Notes: a model not told the origin generated them from the sequence alone. A stretch of DNA of 42,731 bases from Actinomadura sp. CNU-125 (GCF_001942465.1 NZ_MKJY01000561.1:1-42731), one strand, 5' to 3'. Positions 7,831-16,066 are shown, counted from the stretch's first letter. Numbers and translations: made by a program.

Positions 7831-8724
7831 TCACTCCGCGCGGTAGGCGATGTCGAAGGTGCGTCCGCCGTCGCGGGACTCATGGACCGTGCCGTCCTGC
7901 CCCGCGACAAGGAAGTGCTTTCCATCGACTGCCGTGAAGGCGGAGACCTGTCCGTCGGCGATCTGGCCGGGGCTTCGCCACGCTTCTTCTTCCGCGCCGA
8001 TCTGGATCCGTCCGTCGGGAGCGACGCCGATGAGGGTCCCGTCGTCCAGCACGTCCAGATGTGTCAGGTCGGGTGCTTCCCGCAGGATCTCGAAGGTCGC
8101 CCCCGAATCCTCGCTCACCTGGACGCCCTGCGAGGTGGCCGCGTAGAGCCGTTCCGGCTCCCGCTCGTGCGCGGCCAGGTCGTTCGCCTCGACCCGGGCT
8201 CCGTCGGTCCATGTGCGGCCACTGTCTTCGCTGCGCCGGACGCTCGCGGTCTGGCTGTCGTAGCCGTACAGGGTCGATCCGGCCTGCTGGAGGGAGTGGA
8301 AGTCGGCTTCGCCGGCCTCGGATACCGATGTCCAAGTTCGTCCCGCGTCGGTCGAACGCATAAGGCCGAGGTGGGGCGGGGCGCCCTTGGCCGCATCAGC
8401 CGGCGCCGGGTGACCGCTGGCGAGGAACGTCCGCGGCCCGATGACGGTGAAACCCATCGTGTCCTGGCGATTGTCCGCGACCCGCATCGCGCGATCCGGT
8501 GATTCGATCTTGAACAGTCCGTTGTGGGCCGCCACGTAGATCGACTCGTCGGCCGGGTCCACGGCGACGGCGTGCACGTGCCCGGTCCCGGTGCCGGTGC
8601 CGTTCCCGGCATGCGAGTCTGCGGCACCATCTCCCGTACTGGTGCCGCACGCCGCGAGGACGGTCGAGACCATGACCACGGCCACCGCGAAGAGGGGCCG
8701 TCTTGCCGGAGAACGCGGATTCAT
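7831..8724 (-). CDS. F510_1955-type beta-propeller lipoprotein (BNR repeats)
   Basis: A 297-residue secreted lipoprotein. The signal peptide ends in the lipobox VLAACGTS (Cys about residue 26) and is followed by a short Gly/Thr/His linker. Repeated Asp-box motifs are visible: STDAGRTWTS, SEDSGRTWTD, SEDSGATFEI, SRDGGRTFDI, typical of sialidase-like beta-propellers. The layout with GHVHAVAVDPADESIYVAAHNGLF near the N-terminus fits the F510_1955 glycosylhydrolase-like family often found beside copper genes; hydrolase activity is not established for it. The start ATG lies 14 bases after the stop of the decayed multicopper oxidase, so the two formed an operon. Confidence 0.82.
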   Translation of the reverse strand: MNPRSPARRPLFAVAVVMVSTVLAACGTSTGDGAADSHAGNGTGTGTGHVHAVAVDPADESIYVAAHNGLFKIESPDRAMRVADNRQDTMGFTVIGPRTFLASGHPAPADAAKGAPPHLGLMRSTDAGRTWTSVSEAGEADFHSLQQAGSTLYGYDSQTASVRRSEDSGRTWTDGARVEANDLAAHEREPERLYAATSQGVQVSEDSGATFEILREAPDLTHLDVLDDGTLIGVAPDGRIQIGAEEEAWRSPGQIADGQVSAFTAVDGKHFLVAGQDGTVHESRDGGRTFDIAYRAE

Positions 8725-8737
8725 GGGGAGACCCCTC

Positions 8738-9292
8738 TCATGCCCGGTGGCCGAGCAGGGTCATCATCCCCGAATCGGCGCGGTAGACGTTGTGGCAGTG
8801 GATCATCCAGTTGGCCGGGATTGTCGGCGTCGAAGTCGACGTGCAGCGTGCGATTCGGCAGGACGATCACGGTGTCGCACTCCGGTCGGCACCATGGCGA
8901 AGGTGTGCCCGTGCAGGGGATGCCGCATCGTCGTCCGGTTGACGAAGGACAGCCGCACCCGCACCCCTGAACGCACCGGGTACAGGTGTTCGGGTCGTAC
9001 TTGCGCTCGTTGATCGCCCAGTCGTACTTCATCATCCCGCCGATCAGCCCGAGGCGCACCGTCCGATCCGGGCGCCGTTCCTTGAGCCGCACCGCTTCGG
9101 CCGGACGCAGGCCGTCGTACCCGACGATCTCGCGATGCAACTCGCGGGTACGGACGTCCACCGCAGGAGCATCGCTGACATGCCGAGGATGACCGCGCAG
9201 CAGAGAAGCAACGGCGCCAGGACACGCTGCGGGCCCCGTGCCCGGCCGCCGTCGGCCGAACGGGGGCGACCGGCGCTCCCCAGCTCGTACAT
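8738..9292 (-). pseudogene. Multicopper oxidase remnant (internal deletion and frameshifts)
   Basis: The C-terminal copper-binding motifs of a cell-envelope multicopper oxidase can be read in three successive frames: YDWAINERKYDP, then RHPLHGHTFAMVP (type-3/type-2 His cluster HPLHGH), then VIVLPNRTLHVDFDADNPG, then WMIHCHNVYRADSGMM (HCH plus a His-Met type-1 region with the usual His replaced by Arg) ending at TGA 8738-8740. Upstream, a membrane-anchor start MYELGSAGR with a hydrophobic run LLLCCAVILGMSAMLL can be read from 9292, but everything between it and the last cupredoxin domain is missing. An intact family member would be about 500 residues or more. The gene is dead here, while its operon partner at 7831-8724 stays open. 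Confidence 0.8.
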
Positions 9293-9369
9293 CGCCTTGA
9301 ACGATAGTAGATGGCCACGATCTCCATGCCACGGTCAGCCCACATAGCGCCTATGGCCCGCATTCCACA

Positions 9370-9410
9370 CCTCCAGTAATCTACTATCATTCATAGTAGA
9401 TTACTGGAGG
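9370..9410. promoter_or_regulatory. 18-bp-arm perfect palindrome containing the BlaI-type dyad
   Basis: CCTCCAGTAATCTACTAT (9370-9387) and its exact reverse complement ATAGTAGATTACTGGAGG (9393-9410) flank five bases. The core is TACTA (9382-9386), seven bases, TAGTA (9394-9398). The right arm ends in GGAGG, the Shine-Dalgarno of the gene at 9419; by symmetry the left arm gives GGAGG on the minus strand before ATG 9362 on that side. The site can thus serve both directions. Confidence 0.8.
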
Positions 9411-9418
9411 GCGCATTG

Positions 9419-10410
9419 ATGGCGCGGTCTAGGTCGTCGTTCTCGGAGGATCGCCGCTCGCGGGCGGCGAGCCGCTGCGTAGCGTTCCTGATGGCGCTGG
9501 TCTGCGTGGCGATGGCGCAACCGGCCTCGGCGCGAGCGGTGGCCACCCGGCCCAAGAAGGACCCGGCCGAGCAACTGGCCGAGCTCGAGAAGCGCAAGAA
9601 AGCCTTGGAGAAGGACTACCGGGGGCGTATCGAGACCCTGGAAGACCTACAGGACGGCGCCGCGAGGGCCACAAGTAGAGCAGCTCGGCTCGACCGCGAA
9701 TCGAAAACGGCTCGCGCCCAGGTTCGCTCACTGGCGGCGGGCAGTTACATGACCGGCGCTCGCGACTCGCTGCCGACCCTGCTCGCCGGTGACGGAGCGG
9801 CTCTCCGCGGTGCGTCGTGCTCGAGTACCTCGCCCGCGACGGCGGCCGCCGCATCCAGACCGTCACGGGGCTGGCCCTCGAGGCCGAAAAGTCCCGCCGA
9901 ACCGCTGAGAAGAAGGTGGAGGCAGTCCGCCGCGAGATCGCCGAACTGGAGGGCAAGCGGAGCAAGGTACGGAAGCTGCTCGCCAAGTTCCGTGCCGAGA
10001 ACCCGTCCCGCGGCCGTCCGGACGGCGTCTCGGGAAAGGCGAAGTCGCCCCTGGTAGGGACCTACATGACCCCGCGAATGCGCGCGGTCATGCTCGAGAT
10101 CGACCAGAAGTTCGGTCCGTTCCCCATGATCGGCTGTTACCGCCCGGGAGACCCGCAGGACCACGGGTCGGGACGTGCCTGCGACTTCATGGAGAGCACG
10201 GCCGGTCAGATGCCCACGGCGTCCGCCACCGCGCACGGTGACTCGGTCGCCCGTTACGCGGTCGACAATGCCGGGCGTCTCGGCATCAAGTACGTGATCT
10301 GGCGGCAGCGCATCTGGGACGCCCGTAGCGGGAGCGGCTGGCGCCAGATGGAGGATCGCGGCGGCATCACCCAGAACCACATGGACCATCCGCACATCTC
10401 GGTGCTCTGA
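9419..10410 (+). pseudogene. Secreted coiled-coil peptidoglycan enzyme (ARB_07466-like domain), one frameshift
   Basis: Reading 9419 to about 9815 and then the next frame to TGA at 10410 gives one protein of about 330 residues. It has a signal peptide (residues 10-40, ending AQPASARA), a long charged coiled coil (AEQLAELEKRKKALEKDYRG, then EAEKSRRTAEKKVEAVRREI), and a C-terminal catalytic-like domain with MIGCYRPGDPQDHGSGRACDF and MDHPHISVL, whose His/Asp pattern resembles LAS-type metallopeptidases (the ARB_07466-like family). The join near 9812-9820 needs a single extra base (A-S-V-L-E). Both halves are well conserved, so a sequence error is as likely as real inactivation. ATG 9419 has GGAGG eight bases upstream, inside the palindromic operator. 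Confidence 0.75.
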
Positions 10411-10464
10411 AACTCCCGGTGGACGTCTCGATCGAACTGTCGAAGAACGGTCATCGGCGTCACC

Positions 10465-10481
10465 TACGAGGCACACTAGTA
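10465..10481. promoter_or_regulatory. BlaI-type dyad TACGA-N7-TAGTA before the methyltransferase
   Basis: TACGA (10465-10469), GGCACAC, TAGTA (10477-10481), one base off the perfect dyad, 19 bases before the start codon. Correct spacing but weaker symmetry than most other sites. Confidence 0.45.
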
Positions 10482-10499
10482 ATGGCTGGAGGTCGTGCG

Positions 10500-11186
10500 A
10501 TGGCCACGGACGCCGAACTTGCTCCCGGCTCCGCCGGACAATGGCATCACCATGTACTCGCCGCTCGTGTCACGGCCGCGCTGAGCACGGAGATCCGGCT
10601 CAGGGCCGCGCCACGCCCACAGGACCGCTGTATCGACCTCGGTGCGGGTGCCGGGGCGCTCGCCGTTCCGCTGTCGGCCGAAGTCGCGGAGGTCATCGCG
10701 ATAGAATCGTCCAAGGGGCTGCGGGCCGTGCTCGCGGCCCGGGCGGAGGAGCTCGACCCTCCGCGCATCAGGGTCGAGGCCGTCCCGATCATCGAACTCG
10801 TCATGCCCCGGGGGAGTTGCGACCTGGTGGTGTCCGGGTTCGCCCTCCACCACTGCATGAACGCCGACAAGCGCGCCCTCGTCTCCCGGATCCGCCGCTG
10901 GCTTCGTCCCGGGGGAAGGCTGGTGATCGGAGACATGATGCGTCACCGGCAGGAGGAGTCCGGTTCGCGGCGCTTGCGTACAGGTGGGGTGGAACGCGGC
11001 GGCAGAGGGCGGATCGACCGGAGCGCCGGACGGTTCTTCCCCACGGCGCTCCATGCACTGCGCGAATCACCGGCCACGGGAGACTTCTGGATCGAGGCCC
11101 TCCAGGACGCGGGTTACCGGAGCGTGGGCCATCGGCAGCTTTCGCCGGGTATCGGAGTGGTGTGGGGAGTCGTGGACGCCCTCTGA
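10500..11186 (+). CDS. Class I SAM-dependent methyltransferase
   Basis: A 228-residue cytoplasmic enzyme. Motif I is CIDLGAGAGALAVPL (SAM binding), the acidic end of strand 2 is IAIESSKGL, and the post-motif region reads DLVVSGFALHHC followed by RRWLRPGGRLVIGDMM, the usual order in methyltransferase_11/25 proteins. Substrate unknown. ATG 10500 was chosen because GGAGG lies seven bases upstream; the frame is open farther upstream to 10419 but that part looks like leader. The segment between GDMMRHRQ and FFPTALHAL is unusually Arg-rich and may hide a compensated double frameshift. It lies 90 bases after the frameshifted peptidoglycan enzyme, with a weak BlaI-type dyad in between. Confidence 0.85.
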   Translation: MATDAELAPGSAGQWHHHVLAARVTAALSTEIRLRAAPRPQDRCIDLGAGAGALAVPLSAEVAEVIAIESSKGLRAVLAARAEELDPPRIRVEAVPIIELVMPRGSCDLVVSGFALHHCMNADKRALVSRIRRWLRPGGRLVIGDMMRHRQEESGSRRLRTGGVERGGRGRIDRSAGRFFPTALHALRESPATGDFWIEALQDAGYRSVGHRQLSPGIGVVWGVVDAL

Positions 11187-11211
11187 TCAGGCTTCACCCA
11201 ACGAAGACAAA

Positions 11212-11228
11212 TTCTATCGACTGTAGTA
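11212..11228. promoter_or_regulatory. BlaI-type dyad TTCTA-N7-TAGTA before blaI-2
   Basis: TTCTA (11212-11216), TCGACTG, TAGTA (11224-11228), 41 bases upstream of the second repressor gene. Same form as the site at 1283-1299. An autoregulatory operator is the simplest reading. Confidence 0.6.
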
Positions 11229-11268
11229 TGCGGGCGGTCAGCCCACGGATGTCGGAAGGCGGTGCGTC

Positions 11269-11643
11269 ATGGCCGGGCAGCGCTTCGGCGACCTGGAGGC
11301 CGCGATCATGGACAGGATGTGGTCGTACGCCCGGCCGGCCAACGTCCGCGAGGTCCTCGAGGACCTCCAGAAGGAGCGGACGATCGCCTACACCACGGTG
11401 ATGACCGTGATGGACAACCTTCGGAAGAAGGGGTGGCTGCGCCGGAAGCGAGCGGGACGCGCCTACGTCTACGAGGCCGTCGCCTCACGCGAGGGCTACA
11501 CGGCCAAGTTGATGCGAGAGGCGCTCGCGACGAGCAACAACCAGGCCGCGGCGCTGGTGCATTTCCTGTCCGACCTGTCCCCCGGGGAGAGCGAAGCCCT
11601 ACGGGCGGCACTGAAGGTCGTACGGCCCCGGGACGACGAGTGA
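11269..11643 (+). CDS. blaI: BlaI/MecI/CopY-family repressor 2
   Basis: A 124-residue winged-helix repressor. FGDLEAAIMDRMWS and TIAYTTVMTVMDNLRKKGWL correspond to the first helix and recognition helix of the Penicillinase_R family, and YVYEAVASREGYTAKLM is the wing and linker where M56-triggered cleavage occurs in BlaI. It is clearly different from repressor 1, so the two pairs are not a recent duplication. ATG 11269 follows GGAAGG. The stop overlaps the GTG start of the M56 gene (GTGA). A dyad lies directly upstream. Confidence 0.93.
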   Translation: MAGQRFGDLEAAIMDRMWSYARPANVREVLEDLQKERTIAYTTVMTVMDNLRKKGWLRRKRAGRAYVYEAVASREGYTAKLMREALATSNNQAAALVHFLSDLSPGESEALRAALKVVRPRDDE

Positions 11644-12590
11644 CCGCGGTCACGGCATTGCTCGGCTACGCGCTCCTGCTGGGCGTTTTCGGGCCACGTC
11701 TGCTCCGCGCCCGCGGCTGGGCCGAACGGGCCCCGCGGCTGGGCGCTCTCGCGTGGCAGACGGCCGGGGCCTCCGTTCTGGGCGCCGTGATCCTCGCGGG
11801 GCTGATGCTGGCGGTACCGATCGTCGAGGCGCCGCACGCCTTGTCCGATCTGCTCGCAGCGTGCCGCCTGATGCTCCGCGTGCATTACGAAAGCGCTCCT
11901 CAGCCGATCGCCGGGTACGCGGGGCTCCTCGTGTCCGGCGCGCTCTTGCTCTGGACGGCCGGGCACGTCCTCTTCGCGTTGGGCTCCGCCGCGCGCCAGC
12001 GACGTCGGCATGCCCGCACGCTCGCGATCGTGGCCCGGCGGCACGGTGATCTGAACGCCCTCGTCGTCGAGTACGACCAGCCGCTCGCCTACTGCGTGCC
12101 GGGCCGCCACCGCTGCGTCGTGCTGAGCACGGGCGCCCTCGAGCACCTCGACGAGGAGCAGTTGTCGGCGGTGCTCGCGCACGAGCACGCGCACCTGGCC
12201 GGCCGCCATCACCTCGCGATCAACACGGCCATGGCGTTCGGCCGGGCGTTCCCCGGTGTCCCGCTGCTGCGGGCGGCGCGCACGGAAGTCCCCCGGCTGC
12301 TGGAACTCCTCGCCGACGACGTGGCGGCACGCGAGCACGACCGGGTCACCCTGGCGGCGGCGCTGGTGACCGTCGCCAACGGCCGGGCGCCCGCGATGAC
12401 GCTGGGCGCGGGCGGAGGCGCCGCGCTGCTGCGCGTACGTCGTCTGCTCGCTCCGCACGACCCCTTGTCCCGGACGGGACGCCTCACCGGCGGCGTGGGC
12501 ATCGCGCTGCTCGCCGCCCTTCCGCTCGCGCTCGCCGCCAACCCCGCGATCACCGCCCTCCTCGAACGCCACTGCCACTTCCCCGGCTGA
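11640..12590 (+). CDS. M56 family membrane metallopeptidase 2 (BlaR1-like)
   Basis: A 316-residue membrane protein with about four to five hydrophobic helices. The zinc motif is HEHAH (in VLAHEHAHLAGRHHLA), preceded by YCVPGRHRCVVLSTGALEHL and followed by LLELLADDVAARE, the region of the third zinc ligand, all standard for M56. No extracellular beta-lactam-binding domain is present. GTG 11640 overlaps the stop of blaI-2, so the two are translated together, the same architecture as the first pair but on the opposite strand. It probably inactivates repressor 2, perhaps repressor 1 as well, in response to an envelope signal. Confidence 0.92.
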   Translation: MTAVTALLGYALLLGVFGPRLLRARGWAERAPRLGALAWQTAGASVLGAVILAGLMLAVPIVEAPHALSDLLAACRLMLRVHYESAPQPIAGYAGLLVSGALLLWTAGHVLFALGSAARQRRRHARTLAIVARRHGDLNALVVEYDQPLAYCVPGRHRCVVLSTGALEHLDEEQLSAVLAHEHAHLAGRHHLAINTAMAFGRAFPGVPLLRAARTEVPRLLELLADDVAAREHDRVTLAAALVTVANGRAPAMTLGAGGGAALLRVRRLLAPHDPLSRTGRLTGGVGIALLAALPLALAANPAITALLERHCHFPG

Positions 12591-12688
12591 CGCGGACGAA
12601 CGGCCTCGGCAGGCGCGACTCCGTCCGACGTTCTTCCAGCGAAGGCTCCCTAGCAAGAGACACCCTTTGGGCGGCTGTCCGAACGGGA

Positions 12689-12722
12689 GCGTCCCCGTCA
12701 CAGGGGGCAGTGACGGGGACGC
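12689..12722. terminator. Bidirectional terminator hairpin
   Basis: GCGTCCCCGTCAC (12689-12701) pairs perfectly with GTGACGGGGACGC (12710-12722) around an 8-base loop. It lies between the convergent M56-2 gene and the NlpC/P60 gene and can serve both. Confidence 0.85.
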
Positions 12723-12740
12723 GGCTCGACGAAGCGGTGG

Positions 12741-13778
12741 TCAGGCGACTCGGACTCCGCCCACGAACGGACGGCCGGCGATCGGGCTGATCTTGACGAC
12801 GTCGCCGGTCTGCGGAGCGTGCACCATGTTCCCGTTCCCGATGTAGAGCCCCATGTGGTGCAGGTCGCTGTAGAAGAAGACCAGGTCCCCCGGCTTGAGC
12901 TGCGACTGGGACACCCGCGTCCCGGCGGTGAACTGGCTGCCGGTGTAGTGGGGAAGGGTGATGCCGACCTGCGCGTACGCGTAGAGCGTCAACCCAGAGC
13001 AATCGAATCCCTTGATGTTCGCGCCTTGGGCGGTGCCGTAGGACGGGCCGGACGCGTTGCCACCGCCCCACGAGTACGGGACACCGCGCTTGCTCAGGGC
13101 CGCCCTGACTGCCCCCATGGCCTTCGCGGAAGCTCCGCCGGGGTCCACGTTCGGGGCGGGTCCGACGTTGGTACCGGAGGCGGCGCTCAGCCGACGCTCG
13201 ACCTTCTGCAGTTTCTTCTGGAGTTCCTGGTACTTCTTCTTCGACTTGGCGGTGACCTGCTGCACCTCTTCGGCACGCATGTCGGCCATCTTGCGGGAGC
13301 GCTCGGCGGCCTGCATCGTCTGCAGCAACTGGGTGACGCGGGTGCTGTTCTGGCGCGCGAAGTAGTTGAGGGTGGCCGACCGGTCCAGCACCGCTTGGGG
13401 ATCGGCGGAGCTCGTGAGCTCGACCGCCGGATCCACCGTGCCGTTCTTGTAGCTGGTGGCCGCGACCTCGGCGACCTTCTTGCGGGCCTCCTCCAGCGCC
13501 TCCTTGTTCCGCGCGGCGTTCTCCTTGGCCGCCTTGGCGGCCTTCTTCGCCTGGTCGAGACGTACCCGCAGGCCGTTGTACTGCTCGCTGGCCTGCTCCG
13601 CCTCGTTCGCGAGCTTCTCCTGCTGTTCGGTCAGCTCCTTGCGGGAGGGTTCAGGTTCCGCCCACGCGGTGGCGGGTACCAAGAGCCCCGTGGTGAGGGC
13701 GATGGAAGCCGTCCATGCCGCGCTGAGGGTGATCCGGCGGCGGGCCGTCGCTCGTCCTTCGGCAGCTCGTCGCTGCAT
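12741..13778 (-). CDS. Secreted NlpC/P60 peptidoglycan endopeptidase (RipA-like)
   Basis: A 345-residue secreted cell-wall hydrolase. A signal peptide (about residues 1-41, ending PATAWA) precedes a long coiled coil (KLANEAEQASEQYNGLRVRL and onward to about residue 205), a short Gly/Pro linker, and a C-terminal NlpC/P60 domain. Catalytic Cys lies in GFDCSGL, His in HHMGLYIGNGNM, and a further polar residue near MVHAPQTGD. It should cut D-Glu-meso-DAP bonds in the peptide stem, as RipA does during division and growth. ATG 13778 follows GGAGAGGA. A c-di-AMP riboswitch lies directly upstream. A decayed copy of this gene with the same leader lies at 36389-36806. Confidence 0.93.
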   Translation of the reverse strand: MQRRAAEGRATARRRITLSAAWTASIALTTGLLVPATAWAEPEPSRKELTEQQEKLANEAEQASEQYNGLRVRLDQAKKAAKAAKENAARNKEALEEARKKVAEVAATSYKNGTVDPAVELTSSADPQAVLDRSATLNYFARQNSTRVTQLLQTMQAAERSRKMADMRAEEVQQVTAKSKKKYQELQKKLQKVERRLSAASGTNVGPAPNVDPGGASAKAMGAVRAALSKRGVPYSWGGGNASGPSYGTAQGANIKGFDCSGLTLYAYAQVGITLPHYTGSQFTAGTRVSQSQLKPGDLVFFYSDLHHMGLYIGNGNMVHAPQTGDVVKISPIAGRPFVGGVRVA

Positions 13779-13791
13779 GCACTGTCCTCTC

Positions 13792-13930
13792 CTCTGCCGC
13801 CTACCGGGTGAGCTGCCGGGTTCGGGCCGGAGTCGCCCTTCCGTCCATGCCGGGGACGAAGACTCCCGCGGCAGAGATCGGGCCCCGGTTCCCGGGACGG
13901 GGGGTCCGCGGGGTTCGGCGCGGCCATCGC
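13792..13930 (-). ncRNA. c-di-AMP riboswitch (ydaO-yuaA class) of the NlpC/P60 gene
   Basis: On the minus strand the blocks CGCCGAACCCCGCGGA, a GGGAACCGGGG-type strand, and CCGGCAGCTCACCCGGTAGGCGGC occur in order, ending about 14 bases before the NlpC/P60 start. The central GGGGTGAATC block of the class is less clear here than in the other copies. A perfect small hairpin (CTCCTACG/CGTAGGAG, 13959-13977) lies upstream and is nearly repeated before the decayed copy at 36.8 kb. Confidence 0.82.
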
Positions 13931-14051
13931 CGTCCCCGGTGGGGACGTCCAGCCATGGCTCCTACGGAGCGTAGGAGATAGTGCCCTCATTCGCCACCCA
14001 AGTGGCCGATCGGACGAATCACCTCAGCGGCCCCAGCGGCTTCGGCCCGTC

Positions 14052-15809
14052 CTATGCGCAGGTGATCCGAGGCTCAGGAAGGTAGGTCGTGTGGAACTTC
14101 TGGCGCCGCAGCACTTGCCCGTCCTGCTTGAAGATCCGCCAGACGTCGATCTTGAAACCTTCTGCTCCCGGCATCGGAATGCAGTTCGGCCCCGAGTCGG
14201 TCTTGCTCTCGAACCCTCGGATCGCGTACCGCTCGGAACTCTTCGACTCGATGTCGTACCGCTTGGTGCTCCAGAAGGTCACCGTGACGGACGTGTCGGT
14301 GTACGAGGTGTCGACCAGGACGCCGTACGGAGAGTCGTTGCGCCAGCGGAAGTCCGGCTGCGGGAAGGAAACGGTCGACTCACGCCCGGCCGGATACCTG
14401 GAGATGTAGAAGCTGTGCGGCATGTGCTGCACGTCTTCCAGCCCGCCGAAGAAGACCGCGTTGAACATCGTGGTCGCGAACTGCGAGATGCCCCCGCCCA
14501 CGTCGTCCACATAGCGCCCGTTCAGGATCATCGGCGCGGGCACGAATCCGCGCGCCCTGTCGCGCTTCCCCACGACGCCGTTGAGCGAAAAGGTCTCACC
14601 GGGACGGACGATGTGGCCGTCGAGGATGTCGGCGATCGTGTGGATGTTCGTGACCCGCGGCGCGCAGCAGGTGTGGCGAGTCGTGAAAGTGCTGATCTTC
14701 TCGCGGACACCGAGCTTGCGGGCCGCCTCGGTGGTCAGCCGGGGCTCGGTGGCGGTCAACGGAACGTTCGCCTCCCGCCCCTGTGCGCGCACGGCCGCCG
14801 AGAGCACCGCATCGGCGAGCGCCTTCGGTTCGGCTTCTCGCCCCGCCGCCGAGGGGACGAGCCGTGGTCCATCCGCTTCGATCTCGAACGTGGCGTCCCG
14901 GGCGGGACTTTCGACTCGGCGCAACCGCGGCTTCAGAGCCCGCGCCAGCTTCTCACCGTCAATCTGCGGTTGCATGGCTCCGGCGCCATCGGGCTCGAAC
15001 GTCAGGAACGGGGCGAACTCCTCGGCCTCCACGGCGAGCCGGTCTCCCCCGAACAGCAGGGTGACAGGCTCGGAGACGGCGACTCGTGCAGGTCCCTCCG
15101 CCGTCCGGCGGACGGCGTCCGCGCCGACCTTCGGCTGCAACGGCCCGGTCTCGAGGTCGAGCGGCGTCGGTTTCCCCGCGAGGACCCTCAGATAGGCCGC
15201 ACGAATCGGTGCCGCAACCTGCCGCGCGTCCAGGCCGACGCCGGCCCGGGGGAGAACGACTTCTGGAGTGGTGCCATGGAACCGTACGGTTCCCGGTTGA
15301 ACCGGAGTGCCGATCTGGGCGTTCACCTTGCGGAGTGCTTCAGCCAGTTCGGACTCGTCGACCCGAACGCGTGGATCCACGTCACGTCCGCCCAGGACGG
15401 CATCAAAGACGGAGAAGAACCCGAAACTGTTCTCCATCGCGGACTCCATCGTCGCGCGGACGTCCAGAGAAAGGCCCGCTTCCTCGGGGTTGAGCGACAC
15501 CTCGCGACCGCCCGCACGGATGCGGAGGGGCTGCGCCGCCCGTTCGGCGGCGAGCTTCCCGAGCCGCTCGACCGCGGATCGCTCGTCGAGTCCGCCGAGG
15601 TCGATGCCCAGCACGCGCGTCCCTCGCGGCACCTGGGCACCGCTGTACGCCGCGGCGGCTCCGTATGCGACGACCACGAGCAGCACGATCGTCGTGACGG
15701 CCAGGGCGGCGGCACGCCGGGGCCGAGTCTTGACGCCGAGGAGCAGCCGCGCACCGCGCCGCGCTCTCCCCTGTTCCGTGGAGGACGGACCAGTGCTGTG
15801 CAATGCCAC
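14052..15809 (-). CDS. VanW family protein with peptidoglycan-binding domains (YoaR-like)
   Basis: A 585-residue membrane-anchored envelope protein. A basic N-terminus is followed by one transmembrane helix (about residues 35-57). Repeated PG_binding_4-type domains follow (VPRGTRVLGIDLGGLDERSA opens the first), then the VanW domain at the C-terminus, recognisable by HTIADILDGHIVRPGETFSL, GKRDRARGFVPAP, and DDVGGGISQFATTMFNAVF. VanW proteins accompany glycopeptide-resistance loci and wall enzymes, but their reaction is unknown. GTG 15809 was chosen; the Shine-Dalgarno sequence is weak. Two BlaI-type dyads lie upstream (15850 and 15962), the only gene here with two separate full dyads, which strengthens the link between the BlaI pairs and wall remodelling. 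Confidence 0.92.
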   Translation of the reverse strand: MALHSTGPSSTEQGRARRGARLLLGVKTRPRRAAALAVTTIVLLVVVAYGAAAAYSGAQVPRGTRVLGIDLGGLDERSAVERLGKLAAERAAQPLRIRAGGREVSLNPEEAGLSLDVRATMESAMENSFGFFSVFDAVLGGRDVDPRVRVDESELAEALRKVNAQIGTPVQPGTVRFHGTTPEVVLPRAGVGLDARQVAAPIRAAYLRVLAGKPTPLDLETGPLQPKVGADAVRRTAEGPARVAVSEPVTLLFGGDRLAVEAEEFAPFLTFEPDGAGAMQPQIDGEKLARALKPRLRRVESPARDATFEIEADGPRLVPSAAGREAEPKALADAVLSAAVRAQGREANVPLTATEPRLTTEAARKLGVREKISTFTTRHTCCAPRVTNIHTIADILDGHIVRPGETFSLNGVVGKRDRARGFVPAPMILNGRYVDDVGGGISQFATTMFNAVFFGGLEDVQHMPHSFYISRYPAGRESTVSFPQPDFRWRNDSPYGVLVDTSYTDTSVTVTFWSTKRYDIESKSSERYAIRGFESKTDSGPNCIPMPGAEGFKIDVWRIFKQDGQVLRRQKFHTTYLPEPRITCA

Positions 15810-15849
15810 CTCACTCGCCGTACGGGCACCTCGCAGATCGGGGCGCTAC

Positions 15850-15866
15850 AACTAAGGAGGATAGTA
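15850..15866. promoter_or_regulatory. BlaI-type dyad AACTA-N7-TAGTA, proximal to vanW
   Basis: AACTA (15850-15854), AGGAGGA, TAGTA (15862-15866); one base off the perfect dyad, about 41 bases upstream of the VanW start. Confidence 0.55.
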
Positions 15867-15961
15867 GATAAGTCTCAAGGTCACGCCCTCTTCAACGGGG
15901 GACCGGCTCCACCTCGACCGCTCATGAGCCCACTCGTCGCCCGAAGGGTAACGCGATCATC

Positions 15962-15978
15962 TGCTAAGGAACTTAGTA
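15962..15978. promoter_or_regulatory. BlaI-type dyad TGCTA-N7-TAGTA, distal to vanW
   Basis: TGCTA (15962-15966), AGGAACT, TAGTA (15974-15978). The inner part CTAAG-GAA-CTTAG is a perfect inverted repeat, as in the ccdA site. Confidence 0.55.
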
Positions 15979-16016
15979 ACTACTCCCCGACCACTCGCCT
16001 CTCCCCCAAAGCCCCC

Positions 16017-16048
16017 GAAGGCGCCCGGCGGGTGAGCCGGACGCCTTC
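16017..16048 (-). terminator. Terminator hairpin after the CHAP gene
   Basis: GAAGGCGCCCGGC (16017-16029) pairs with GCCGGACGCCTTC (16036-16048) with one mismatch, 19 bases past the CHAP stop on the minus strand. Confidence 0.75.
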
Positions 16049-16066
16049 AGCGTGCGCCGTCGTTGA

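Noticed and set aside
11262..11640. Longer N-terminus for the second M56 protein, reading through blaI-2 in another frame
   Set aside because: The upstream part is blaI-2 out of frame; the GTGA overlap start at 11640 gives a normal family length.
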